From Pseudomonas sp. RIT288 (GTDB lineage: Bacteria; Pseudomonadota; Gammaproteobacteria; Pseudomonadales; Pseudomonadaceae), in NCBI RefSeq assembly GCF_000631985.1, contig NZ_JFYN01000008.1, positions 120,861 through 184,860 on the forward strand: a stretch of 64,000 bases of DNA. The letters are read 5' to 3'. The notes under the pieces were generated by a model. It was not told the origin of the DNA and made no database searches. It saw only the letters and a program-made list of their open reading frames with translations. A program made the position numbers and the translations under genes. Of this stretch, positions 31,101-39,300 are shown piece after piece (within the stretch, counting starts at the first letter, position 1; each line of letters begins with the position of its first letter).

Positions 31101-32160
31101 GACTGAAATAGTAAGGACGGTCGGCATAGGCCACGAACTGACTGAAAAACTGCTGGTAAGCGGTCGGGCCTGGCCCGGAAGCCGTAGGGTCAGAAGCGGT
31201 GAACTTGCGTTTGAACACCTCACGCATCTGCGCCATGGTGTAACGCTTGAGCGGGTGTTGCGGGTCATGGGGAATGTAGACGATGAACTCGTTGGTGTAG
31301 CGGTAGCGCTCGCTGATGCTGAACACCACGCAACCGGTCATCCGCCGCTTCATCAGGCTCAGATCACGAAACCACACGGCCTTGCCGCCGAGCTGCGGGT
31401 GGATCTGGCCGTCCACCACCGACAGAATCATCCGGTAGTCGGCGGGCTCGATGTCCTTTTTCAGCAGCGCCCATTCAGCGGCGGCATGCAACGCGGTTTT
31501 CTGGCTGGCAATGAAGTGCCGGCGCAAGGTGTCGGTTTTCTCGAAAAACGCTTTGATTCGTACCTGATAACGGGCACCGACGTCCAGCGAACGACACAGC
31601 GTCAGAAACTGCCTGACCGTGATGCCGATTTCTGCTGCCTGAAACTCGCCCGGGGTCGCCGTCTCGACCACGAAACCGGATCGGGAGTGATAGGCATCCG
31701 CCTCACATTCCGACGCCTCGAAGTTGTGCAATACCGCTTGCAGCAATGGCAGTTTCAACACTTCGAACGTGGAAACTTCAACTTCCAGCACCCCGAGTTC
31801 GAGGGGGCGTCTGAGACACAGCAAGGTCTTGTCGAGATCGACCGTCACGTTGAACTGATCCTTGAGTGCCTTGCCGAGCAGCGCTTGGGCAAATGCATCG
31901 ATGCCTTCAAGGCCGGCCATGGTCTTGTCGAGTCGGGTCTGGGCGACAAAGGCTGCCATGACCCGGTCTTTCAAGGCTTGCTGCTGATCATTCGGGAATT
32001 CGTGATCGCCGTGCGCTGGCCGGGTATTGACTGCTTTCATCGCGGCTTGCCGTGCGGGCGAGGCGGCAATCAGCCAATCGGGGATCATCTGCTCCAGCAG
32101 CTTGCCGTGAAGGCTGGCGCTGACCGGCGCGCGGGGCAATGTCGGGGGATGAATGGACAT
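25144..32160 (-). CDS. Giant LRR protein with dermonecrotic-toxin-like N-terminus and NEL E3 ligase domain
   Basis: This 2338-aa protein resembles the large Pseudomonas LRR-NEL proteins. Residues about 100-450 match the dermonecrotic toxin-type DUF6543 region. A hydrophobic block near 480-560 (MMALNMVSMFVPVLGEIMM) follows. Three leucine-rich-repeat modules begin near residues 1178, 1483 and 1820, each opened by an LPxLP-x-H-V capping motif. The C-terminus is a novel E3 ubiquitin ligase (NEL) domain with the CxD catalytic motif GTCVDGR (Cys2128, Asp2130) and RQLFRLDKVDELAK, as in IpaH/SspH. Family knowledge predicts transfer of ubiquitin to host proteins after delivery. AGGAGAGACAGG precedes ATG 32160. 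No secretion genes are nearby, so the delivery route is unknown. Confidence 0.9.
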   Translation of the reverse strand: MSIHPPTLPRAPVSASLHGKLLEQMIPDWLIAASPARQAAMKAVNTRPAHGDHEFPNDQQQALKDRVMAAFVAQTRLDKTMAGLEGIDAFAQALLGKALKDQFNVTVDLDKTLLCLRRPLELGVLEVEVSTFEVLKLPLLQAVLHNFEASECEADAYHSRSGFVVETATPGEFQAAEIGITVRQFLTLCRSLDVGARYQVRIKAFFEKTDTLRRHFIASQKTALHAAAEWALLKKDIEPADYRMILSVVDGQIHPQLGGKAVWFRDLSLMKRRMTGCVVFSISERYRYTNEFIVYIPHDPQHPLKRYTMAQMREVFKRKFTASDPTASGPGPTAYQQFFSQFVAYADRPYYFSQFTQKAADSPSDPLHSIWVKVAQLIPPLSTIARIKELPPEAPGKREPQPDPYLDPLPTTRKGVAGIWADNTDLWEYLYEQHRARFIADARAHAVPTADVDARVRSEKLSHLLELGMMALNMVSMFVPVLGEIMMTVMAGQLLYESFEGAIEWSEGDRQAAKAHLVDVAQNLALIGVMGAVGKGAGRLQAASAEPVIEHLHPVERPDGSVRLWKPDLDAYVSDSVLPASAVPDAQGVYRIDGKTFIRQQGKVYQTHYDEALKSWRIRHPHDPAVYQPILEHNRLGAWRHNLERPLSWDRLTLLRRIGHSTEAFSDAQLLEIADVSGVSDDALRQMHLDHQPTPLALADTLRLYEADQQVGRLIDQVERGTSLDDSYLLTLPMLTQMPRWPSGQILEVFDGAQLSGPSRLFGAESGSIEGQMRTPIQVTRAEVLDGQLPERILAALDEPQTRWLLGAEPARVIESRPLELRKQIADYLRTRQPAMFDRLYDEPALNNPQIARLQAATPGLGSSAAIRVLLEANAEELARLQSGERVPLRLLEVSREYARQRRFNHAVAGLHMENSSGSESQWLALRALERLPGWSDEVRLEVREGSLEGLLIDSVGSESAGQTKYLVKRGPVCQAYNERGEELNSVPRHGDNFLASILHALPDQARQALGFTQVTRSAGLRRALIRYVARHRAELARLASRRHGHKKRFKAPVRVRQHGLGYYASGRGEGVNPLLVTRVQDVYPALTDQQAGGFILKQLAAGRTDAQIYELLQRRMREWQELESTLAQWEGVPPPEPTLQSMIGGRSSVVRSLKQSWRNSPLADSHATAARLDLTCDDPLPVLTADFSHVRDLRVRGRCITDANVDELLGSFPRLKALRINATAEAFTNVPAVLQSMPEFTDLTLYSAMPFAADMPVRLAQLTRLEALSVSTASYQPLAFDVSGMRNLRTLEIVAYSLFEWPAGALELAALERLNLRDTGISAVPAALLQGHEKLWSGLSLDWSRFSRENFTGVYEYVKTHPEHLIDRETMVRDYCRGELRRLGEGVNQSPEGVFNRFFEHWPDEQQRFAAINTLSDQYAALDSQLNQWQQRVVVSAESLRELVARSNLAHVLKTSWRKGMFKRYGATISALTLDLSGLMLSELPTLPANAFAHVRTLLLSGQRVAAAQMRGFLSAFSEVRTLDLSDNALHEWPIESQSLSRLMHLDLADNLLTDASRLQSGLSELFALEQLNLRNNPLSALNVDSLQRLKALDLQGTHLQQWPTGAEGLPQLAWLDLRDTRISTLPPAVLESTALLNANLTGAPLTAAAATELRLAHRRLEHTLGLPAGALDAFARQPVPATFPPAENGLSVARQLLPLTQAPVSTGLTLMRQNLQRMQPAFTDEQAMQVIEVLRNDGATDVQIGERIAGWSQTFETLVRRLNGWLYTRETRGVDWVISSQSRSLAAWRILTCWRARLSVAGVDAVLDLNGLQLGDLPPLPEDFGHVGSLNLTGTRVTAEGSNGFLKAFTHLRSLTLSGNELTALPDAVRQMPELERLELASNNLSDTEHLYAALSGLPYLQALDLGYNPLDAFDVSYFEHLQSLDLRNNNLTEWPAGTLDAQHLRTLNLSRNDITAIPDQALDGQHDELMDGTDLTDNYNLSEASLERLRTYQAAGNRPRVLGFSSSDLEEMADDVAGGLSETTDSIESDETLPGEQAHAQQKAPWLANLPAEQASARDRLWDQLAAEPDSAAFFHLLDRLQDTQEFRVANADLTRRVWMVMEAAAANTELREVIFAGSATHGTCVDGRILTFSGLESKVFTYNALLNLPAGRPGIRGEALLSLSRQLFRLDKVDELAKAAAARSGFDEAEVRLGYRIGLTGGWDDGLELPGQPKNMKFVSGVTPQQLVNARAEVVNAERSERFLEDLIQRDYWLDYLKEQQPEAFRQMDELQLMEEGEDEGLSADDPLYLSRLFDQAAARNARLIELSREEIEQIGLSADNAQMPGSSGQLSGV

Positions 32161-32337
32161 CCTGTCTCTCCTGAAAAATGGGAGGACAGGACACCATGTC
32201 CGCCGCGGTGATCTGCGGTACATAGTTATCGTATTGGCGTGGACGTGTTACCGGACAAGTCTGGAACCGGCGTGCGACCACAGCACAACCCGCTGGATTG
32301 ACTATGCTGTCGGGACAGCCTTTCGGACGGGGGATTT

Positions 32338-32556
32338 ATGGACGATCCAGTCGACAACAAGCCACCGAGCTTCTGGCAGATGCTGCACAGCGTCATGGCG
32401 GCGGCATTCGGCGTGCAAAGCGGGAAAAACCGGGCAAGGGACTTCTCCCATGGCAAGCCCAGCCATTTCGTGATCCTGGGGATCGGTTTCACCGCCGTGT
32501 TCGCCTTGACGCTGTTTGCCATCGTCAAGCTGGTACTGCATTTCGCCGGGGTCTGA
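32338..32556 (+). CDS. DUF2970 small membrane protein
   Basis: This 72-aa protein has an N-terminal soluble stretch (FWQMLHSVMAAAFGVQSGKNRARDF) and a C-terminal membrane helix (FVILGIGFTAVFALTLFAIVKLVLHF), the layout of DUF2970. Function is unknown; the family is widespread in proteobacteria. The ATG follows GGGGGATTT. It is divergent from the giant LRR-NEL gene across 177 bp and convergent with the binding-protein gene, whose stop is 6 bases away. Confidence 0.88.
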   Translation: MDDPVDNKPPSFWQMLHSVMAAAFGVQSGKNRARDFSHGKPSHFVILGIGFTAVFALTLFAIVKLVLHFAGV

Positions 32557-32562
32557 CGGGGT

Positions 32563-33636
32563 TCAGTGCATCAGGATCTGCAGGCTGAACGGGTAGCGAT
32601 ACGACGTGGGGTGGCCCTTGGCCGACAACTTGCGAAAACTCACGCCGTAATCCGGCGACGCGCCCATCGCCAGCATTTGCTGTGCCTGATGCTTGTCGAT
32701 CAGTTGCAGCAGCGACAATTGCCGGTCACGTCCGCCATAACGATCCAGATCGACGCCCTGCTCATAATCGTGCAACTCCACCAGCGCCCAGCCGCCAAGG
32801 GTGAAGTGACCGCCCACCAGCGCGCTCAAGCGCCCATCGACCACCGCCTGCAACGCCTCGGGTGAGGTATTGACCGCGCTGAACAGCACATCCTTGCCAG
32901 GGACTTTGCCGGCTTCGGCAAACGCATGCATGGCGCCGAACGCCATTTCATCATTGGCTGCCCACACCAGCGACACCTTCGGATAACGGCTGACCAGTTG
33001 CCGCGCCTGCTCGTAGGCACGCTGCCGGGTCCAGCCGCTGTACACCAGTTGCCGCAGTCGCACCTGCGGATGCTCGGCCAGAGCACGTTGCATGCCCTGC
33101 TCGCGCAATTGCGCTGACGGGGTGATCTTCAGGCCGGAAAACGCCAGCACCTCAATCTGTTCGCCCCGCGCAACGGGAGGATGCAGGCGAATCAGCTCTT
33201 TCATCATCAGGTAGCCGCCCTCCTCGTCATTCGGCACCAGGCTGCCGATGCGATCGGCACGCTCGCCGACCAGCGCCTGCTGATCAGGGGTCAGCACCGC
33301 ATTGACCATGAACAGCTTGACCCCGCTGCCCTGCGCCATACGCAGGATCTGTGGTGCAACATATTGCTCGTTGACGAACATCAGATAGTCGGGACGATTC
33401 GGCCCCTGCAAGGCAATTCTGGCCTGGGCCAGGGTGAATTCGGGCTGGCGCCGGGAATAGAGAATCTGCAAATCGACGCCCAGGTCACGGGCGGCCGCCT
33501 GCATGAATTGCGAATAGCTGACCCAGAAGGCTTCCTGAGTCGACCCGGGATTGAGGAACAACACCGACTCGGCCCGGGCCGCAGAGCCGAAAACCGCACC
33601 GAACAGCAGAAGGCTGAGGTGGAAAAACTTCAACAT
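32563..33636 (-). CDS. Periplasmic sugar-binding-type protein (orphan)
   Basis: This 357-aa protein has a clear signal peptide (MLKFFHLSLLLFGAVFGSAARA) and the type-I periplasmic binding fold of the RbsB/LacI-like family. Landmarks are VLFLNPGSTQEAFW, LVWAANDEMAFGAMHAF (ligand contact and hinge) and VGGHFTLGGWALV. No permease or ATPase is adjacent. It may therefore serve as a sensor input for a membrane regulator, as other orphan Pseudomonas binding proteins do, rather than as a transport component; that is inference. The stop lies close to the convergent DUF2970 gene. Confidence 0.88.
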   Translation of the reverse strand: MLKFFHLSLLLFGAVFGSAARAESVLFLNPGSTQEAFWVSYSQFMQAAARDLGVDLQILYSRRQPEFTLAQARIALQGPNRPDYLMFVNEQYVAPQILRMAQGSGVKLFMVNAVLTPDQQALVGERADRIGSLVPNDEEGGYLMMKELIRLHPPVARGEQIEVLAFSGLKITPSAQLREQGMQRALAEHPQVRLRQLVYSGWTRQRAYEQARQLVSRYPKVSLVWAANDEMAFGAMHAFAEAGKVPGKDVLFSAVNTSPEALQAVVDGRLSALVGGHFTLGGWALVELHDYEQGVDLDRYGGRDRQLSLLQLIDKHQAQQMLAMGASPDYGVSFRKLSAKGHPTSYRYPFSLQILMH

Positions 33637-33753
33637 GAATGATCCGGGCCCAAGGAAAAAAGGCCGCGCATTATAGCCCCCTAATCAGCGGCTATTGACG
33701 CCTGATCCCGTTTTTTGTCCGACAATCGTCGGAAGCAGGCCCGAATCGGTCGT

Positions 33754-33867
33754 TTACTGATGACTGACCCAGAATACCGCTGTCCCAACGACCAGAATGA
33801 TCAGGAACAGAATGGCCCACGCATCGACACTGCTATCGCTTTTTCTCGCCTTGGTCGGATTGCTCAT
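33754..33867 (-). CDS. 37-aa single-pass membrane protein
   Basis: The frame reads MSNPTKARKSDSSVDAW then AILFLIILVVGTAVFWVSHQ: a charged N-terminus and one membrane helix. GAGG lies eight bases before the ATG at 33867. It sits alone between the binding-protein gene and cysI. I believe similar short proteins occur in other Pseudomonas genomes, but function is unknown. Because of its size, automatic annotation may miss it. Confidence 0.7.
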   Translation of the reverse strand: MSNPTKARKSDSSVDAWAILFLIILVVGTAVFWVSHQ

Positions 33868-34112
33868 TGCATCGCCTCTTGTCGGTTTTATCGGTGATTG
33901 CAGAAAGACTCGATCACAGTTAAGACGATGATTGTCCCCGCGACAAATGTGGGTTAATCAACAACTATTCTCGTTAGGCGATTTGGTTCTTTACATATAC
34001 TCAAACATCACTTTTGCGCATAACTGCAAACGGGTATATTGCCCCGGCTCCATTAGGGAGTGCGCGGCCGTGCGCGCGTAATTGCCGAGGCACCATCGGA
34101 CTCCAGCAAGCG

Positions 34113-34127
34113 AAAACGCAGCGTTTT
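34113..34127 (+). promoter_or_regulatory. Small hairpin in the cysI leader
   Basis: AAAACG pairs with CGTTTT around a three-base loop, 34 bases before the cysI ATG. There is no long T run, so it is not a convincing terminator. It could affect leader stability. Confidence 0.35.
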
Positions 34128-34160
34128 CCGAGTAGCCCAAAGCCTGAGAACAGGACTTAT

Positions 34161-35819
34161 ATGTACGTATACGACGAGTACGATCAGCGGATCATCGAGG
34201 ACCGCGTCAAGCAGTTCCGTGATCAGACCCGACGCTATCTGGCAGGCGAGCTGAGCGAAGAAGAATTCCGCCCCCTGCGCCTGCAAAATGGCCTCTACAT
34301 CCAGCGTTTTGCGCCGATGTTGCGCGTGGCGGTGCCTTACGGCCAGCTGACTTCCCGTCAGGTGCGCATGATGGCCAGGATTGCCCGCGACTACGACAAG
34401 GGCTACGCCCACATCAGTACCCGGCAGAATGTGCAGTTCAACTGGCCGGCGGTGGAAGACATCCCGGACATCCTCGCGGAACTGGCCACCGTGCAGATGC
34501 ACGCGATCCAGACCAGCGGCAACTGCCTGCGCAACGTCACCACCGACCAGTTCGCCGGTGTCGCCGCCGATGAAGTGATCGACCCACGCCCATGGTGCGA
34601 AATCGTCCGTCAGTGGACTACCTTCCACCCGGAATTCGCCTACCTGCCGCGCAAATTCAAGATCGCCGTCAACGGTTCGACCGCTGACCGTGCGGCCATT
34701 GAAGTCCACGACATCGGCCTTGAGCCGGTACACAACGCCGCCGGCGAGCTGGGTTTCCGTGTACTGGTCGGCGGTGGTCTGGGCCGTACCCCGGTGGTCG
34801 GCGCATTCATCAACGAGTTCCTGCCATGGCAGGACCTGTTGAGCTACCTCGACGCCATCCTGCGGGTGTACAACCGCTATGGCCGTCGCGACAACAAATA
34901 CAAGGCGCGGATCAAGATCCTCGTCAAGGCGCTGACCCCTGAAGTGTTCGCACAGAAAGTCGATGCCGAGATGGAGCACCTGCGCGGTGGCCAGACCACG
35001 CTGACCGAAGCCGAGCTGCATCGCGTCGCCAAACACTTCGTCGATCCGGACTACAAGGCGCTGGAGAACCAGACCGCCGCCCTGGCCGAACTCGACAAAG
35101 AACATCCGGGTTTCGCCCGCTGGCGCTCGCGCAACACCCTGGCGCACAAGAAGCCGGGCTATGTGGCCGTGACCCTGTCGCTGAAACCGACCGGCGTTGC
35201 TCCGGGCGACATCACCGACAAGCAGCTCGACGCCGTCGCCGATCTGGCCGAGCGCTACAGTTTCGGTCAGCTGCGCACCTCCCACGAGCAGAACATCATT
35301 CTGGCCGACGTCGAGCAGAGCCAGTTGTTCACCCTGTGGGGCGAACTGCGTGAAGGCGGTTTCGCCACGCCGAACATCGGCCTGCTGACCGACATCATCT
35401 GCTGCCCGGGCGGTGATTTCTGCTCGCTGGCCAACGCCAAGTCGATCCCGATCGCCGAATCGATCCAGCGCCGTTTCGACGATCTGGACTATCTGTTCGA
35501 CATCGGTGAGCTGGACCTGAACATCTCTGGTTGCATGAATGCCTGCGGTCACCACCACGTCGGCCACATCGGCATCCTCGGGGTGGACAAGAAAGGTGAA
35601 GAGTTCTACCAGGTGTCCCTCGGCGGCAGCGCCAGCCGTGACGCAAGCCTGGGCAAGATCCTCGGCCCATCCTTCGCCCAGGACGACATGCCGGACGTGA
35701 TCTCGAAGCTGATCGACGTGTACGTTGAGCAACGTACCGAAGACGAGCGCTTCATCGACACCTACCAGCGTATTGGCATCGACCTCTTCAAGGAACGCGT
35801 CTATGCAGCGAATCATTAA
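34161..35819 (+). CDS. cysI: Nitrite/sulfite reductase hemoprotein (CysI-type)
   Basis: This 552-aa sirohaem/[4Fe-4S] reductase reduces sulfite to sulfide in cysteine synthesis. The two tandem reductase halves are visible. The cluster ligands follow the C-x5-C ... C-x3-C pattern: Cys414 and Cys420 in IICCPGGDFC, Cys458 and Cys462 in GCMNACGHHH. Sirohaem/substrate-side residues lie in HISTRQNVQFNW. The ATG at 34161 has AGGAC upstream; the longer frame from 34014 lacks homology. It is translationally coupled by a 17-bp overlap to the DUF934 gene, the usual pair in Pseudomonas. A nitrite reductase role is less likely in that context. Confidence 0.94.
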   Translation: MYVYDEYDQRIIEDRVKQFRDQTRRYLAGELSEEEFRPLRLQNGLYIQRFAPMLRVAVPYGQLTSRQVRMMARIARDYDKGYAHISTRQNVQFNWPAVEDIPDILAELATVQMHAIQTSGNCLRNVTTDQFAGVAADEVIDPRPWCEIVRQWTTFHPEFAYLPRKFKIAVNGSTADRAAIEVHDIGLEPVHNAAGELGFRVLVGGGLGRTPVVGAFINEFLPWQDLLSYLDAILRVYNRYGRRDNKYKARIKILVKALTPEVFAQKVDAEMEHLRGGQTTLTEAELHRVAKHFVDPDYKALENQTAALAELDKEHPGFARWRSRNTLAHKKPGYVAVTLSLKPTGVAPGDITDKQLDAVADLAERYSFGQLRTSHEQNIILADVEQSQLFTLWGELREGGFATPNIGLLTDIICCPGGDFCSLANAKSIPIAESIQRRFDDLDYLFDIGELDLNISGCMNACGHHHVGHIGILGVDKKGEEFYQVSLGGSASRDASLGKILGPSFAQDDMPDVISKLIDVYVEQRTEDERFIDTYQRIGIDLFKERVYAANH

Positions 35820-36297
35820 GAACAACGAGGTTGTCGACGAAACCTGGCACTTGCTGCCCAAGGACGCGACCCTCGACGGCATCTCCAACTGCGACGACCT
35901 GATCGTGCCGCTGGCCCTGTGGCGTGATCATGCTCACGCGCTCAAGGCCCGCGACGGCGGGCTGGGTGTGTGGCTGGACGCCGATGAAGAAGCCGAGGAA
36001 ATCGGTGACGACGTCGCGCAGTTCCAGGTGATCGCGCTGAACTTTCCGGCCTTCACCGATGGCCGCAACTACTCCAACGCCCGTCTGCTGCGTGACCGTT
36101 ACGGTTTCAAAGGTGAACTGCGGGCGATTGGCGACGTGCTGCGCGACCAACTGTTCTACATGCGCCGTTGCGGTTTCGATGCGTTCGCCCTGCGCGCCGA
36201 CAAGGACCCGTACGATGCGCTGGAAAGCCTGAAAGACTTCTCGGTGACCTACCAGGCCGCCACTGACGAACCGCTGCCGCTGTTCCGTCGCCGCTGA
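35803..36297 (+). CDS. DUF934 protein of the sulfite reduction operon
   Basis: This 164-aa protein begins MQRIIKNNEVVDETWHLL and contains GVWLDADEEAEEIGDDVAQF and NARLLRDRYGFKGELRAIGDVLRDQL, characteristic of DUF934. The family is nearly always next to cysI and is thought to support sulfite reduction; its biochemical role is not settled. The ATG at 35803 lies inside the end of cysI. A 13-bp perfect hairpin follows the stop. Confidence 0.92.
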   Translation: MQRIIKNNEVVDETWHLLPKDATLDGISNCDDLIVPLALWRDHAHALKARDGGLGVWLDADEEAEEIGDDVAQFQVIALNFPAFTDGRNYSNARLLRDRYGFKGELRAIGDVLRDQLFYMRRCGFDAFALRADKDPYDALESLKDFSVTYQAATDEPLPLFRRR

Positions 36298-36302
36298 TCG
36301 AA

Positions 36303-36330
36303 TACGCCTTGAGCACCTGCTCAAGGCGTA
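36303..36330. terminator. Perfect 13-bp hairpin shared by convergent genes
   Basis: TACGCCTTGAGCA and TGCTCAAGGCGTA form a perfect stem around CC. It begins six bases after the DUF934 stop and contains the stop codon of the leftward LRR-NEL gene (36321-36323). It likely terminates the cysI transcript, though no strong T run follows. Confidence 0.65.
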
Positions 36331-39300
36331 CTCCCCTCCTCCTCTGTATCCGACCTGGCCAGCTCATTGGCCGGATGGCGCACCAGTGCCTGATCGGTGA
36401 GCTGGCGAATCAGCGCCTGACGCTCATTTCTGAAATTGTCGTGAATCGCATTCATCTGCACCGCCGCCTGATTGCGCGTCAATTCCGCCTCCTCCAGACG
36501 CGCCAATGCCTGCGAGGTTCGAACATAGACAAGAGCGAAAGCGTCGGGATAGGCCGACTCGAGAAACTCGACCCAAAATCGCTGGCCGATACACCAGTCG
36601 GGAAACGCCGAAGAGCCTTCAATACGCATGACGGCCTGATAGGCCTGATCCAGTTCTACCTGCGATACCTCGACATTCAACGGGCTGCTCATCGCCCTTG
36701 GCTGCCCAGGCAAATTCAGGCGCTCCGCCAGCCCCACCCGATAGGCCAGACTGAATTCGAGTGCATGCTCGTAGACTCTCGGCTGGGCGCGGGTGTTGAT
36801 CTGCGCCAGCGTCCGTTCTTCCAGCGTTTGCAGGCGAAACAAGCCCCTGAGCAAATGCGTCAATTGCCGCTCCAGCGGCGCGCCACCGACCCCAGCCGCG
36901 ACTGTGGCTCGATAACACAGAACCTGGACTTCCATCTCACTGAACACCGCAGAATAACCATCGACACTGGTGGCGACGCGCGCCGTGCGGAACAATTCGC
37001 TGCGCAACCGCGTGTCTTCAGCGGCCGCCTCGACCACATTCCACACACGCTGGCTGAAATACGGGTACAAGCGGGTGTAATCGGCCGTGTGGATCAATTG
37101 TGAAAGTACATTGAAGAAATCCCGCGAGCCGGGCGCTGCCCTTACCGCCTCCCAGGTAACGCTACGCGGTATCGCTTCGACGGCAGGCCTGCCGGTCAGC
37201 CAGCGCGCACTCTGGCCTTCATACGACGCGCTGGGTAGCGGCTGATGTCGATAGACCCGGGCCATTACACCGAAACTGACGCTGTTCGCCTGCTGATACG
37301 TCGCAATCTGTCGCAAGGTGTCAGGCGACAAGGGGTTTCCCATCAGGCGAACGGCGCGGGTGACCATCAGCGGAGCCCTGAGTACCGCCTCCGGTACCGT
37401 GCTTATCTGGTTATCGCGCAGATCGATCAGTTGCGGTCGTTGCAAACCGGTGGTTCCCTCGGGCCAATGATCGATTGCGCAACCGCGCAAGCGCAGTCTT
37501 TCCAGATCCGGCAGCGCGCTGACATCCGGGGCATGCGCAAGGTCAACATTGAAGTCCAGGCTCAGCACCCGCAGCTTTTTCAATTGCGCCAGTGGCGGCA
37601 CCGATGCAGAAGATAGACGAATACGGTTCTCGCTCAGATCCAGATGCGTCAACCAGGGCATGCGTTCCAATGCCACCGGTAACTGGGTCAATTGGTTCCC
37701 TCTCAGGGAAAGGCTGCGCAAATTTCTGAAATGACGCAAAAATGCTGTCAGCCCCAGCGGCGTAGTGCCGTCCATGACCAGATGCGTGACGTGGCTGAAA
37801 TCCCCGACCAGCACTGGCAACTCTCCCAAAGGCTCCGGGGCGAAGATCAAAGTGTCGGGTGGCGCGTCGCCCGAGGCCCCCGGCTCTCTGCGCCAGCAGC
37901 GGATGATCGCGCGCATGGCACGGGCCTTCGCCGACTGTGGAACATCAAGCAATGAGCCATCGATCCCGTTGTACTGCGTTTGCCGCGTCACCCAACGATT
38001 CAAGACTTCGCGAATACCGAGAAACTCCAGGCGCAGTAATTCCAGCTTCATCAGCACCAGAATCTCATTGCGACCCAAGACGTTGAGTAGCGCATGGATC
38101 TGTGCAGGGGAATGGGCCGGATAGAGCTCCTGAATACGGCGCACCATCACTGAAACGCTCACACCTGAGTTCGCCCAGGGCCCTGCCGGTGGCCGGTCAG
38201 CCAGGGCCATGGGCGAATAATCGCCGGGACGTTCGCCCATGGTTCTGGCAAACGTTGTTCGCCGTTTCATGGCAAGTTCGGTGATTTTCTCCCGCAGCCC
38301 GTTCGCCCCGGTCTCGAACGACAGGCCCAACAGAACCTTGCGTTGCGCCGACAACCCATGCCAGAGGGCCTGGAAATAATGTTCGCGGGTGCGCCCGGAA
38401 AATGTTTTCAGCGCAGCATCAGTACCCTGCAGAACGCTGATGCGATCCGCCAACACATTGATGATCACCCGCTCACTGGATGAGCTTGACGCCGTCGTCG
38501 CAACACTGTCGTGGCTGCCCGACCACTCCTGTATCTCGATCGCTGAAGCCCCTGACCAGCCCGGCAAATGCTCAAGGGTATCGAGCACCAGGCGATTGGT
38601 ACTGTGACCACCGCCACTATCCAGGTACAGGCCTTCATAGGCTCGACACACAGCAATCGCCTGTTGATAGCGGCGCACCTCTTGCGCCAGCCGCAATGGT
38701 ACGCGGGCAGCGTCCAGCTCCTGCGCTTCGCCATCCAGGGCACTGTCCGCCAACTCCTCGGCAACACGGGCAGGCAGATCGGCAAAGGTCTTCATCAGCA
38801 ACGCCACCCGCCCATTGCTCGGCGCTTCGTGGCGTCGATAGATTCGCTGGAACAACGGCTGCCGTCGACCTTGTGCCTGTTCGCCGACGATATGCACCAG
38901 CTTGCGCGTCTGAACCGCCGAATCCTGGCTTGTCAAACCGAGCAAGGTCTTGCACCGCTGGCTGCCGAGTGCAGCCAGCAGAGAACGGTACAGTTTCCCC
39001 CGATGCACATCCTGCTGAGTTATCTTGAGGGTCGTGGTGGCGGTGGGTGCGCCATAACGATTGATTGGCGTGCCCGCTGCATCGACCACACTGATGACGC
39101 AGTCTGCCGGCCAACTGGCCGATGTCGTCAGCAGGTGCAATTGCAGGTCAGCATCCGCCATGGGTGCCGACAACGGAATCTGCAGTTGCTCGATAAACTC
39201 CGTCACCGCTGCATCGGCGCGAAATCGCAACACCGTGTCGAGCAGCAAGGCCGGCGGATGACCGCGATCTACATGGATCTGACGCAACACGCTGTCTTCG

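Noticed and set aside
32273..32291. HrpL-like box (GGAACC ... CCAC) upstream of the giant LRR-NEL gene
   Set aside because: The spacing is 9 bases, not 15-16, and it faces away from the gene.
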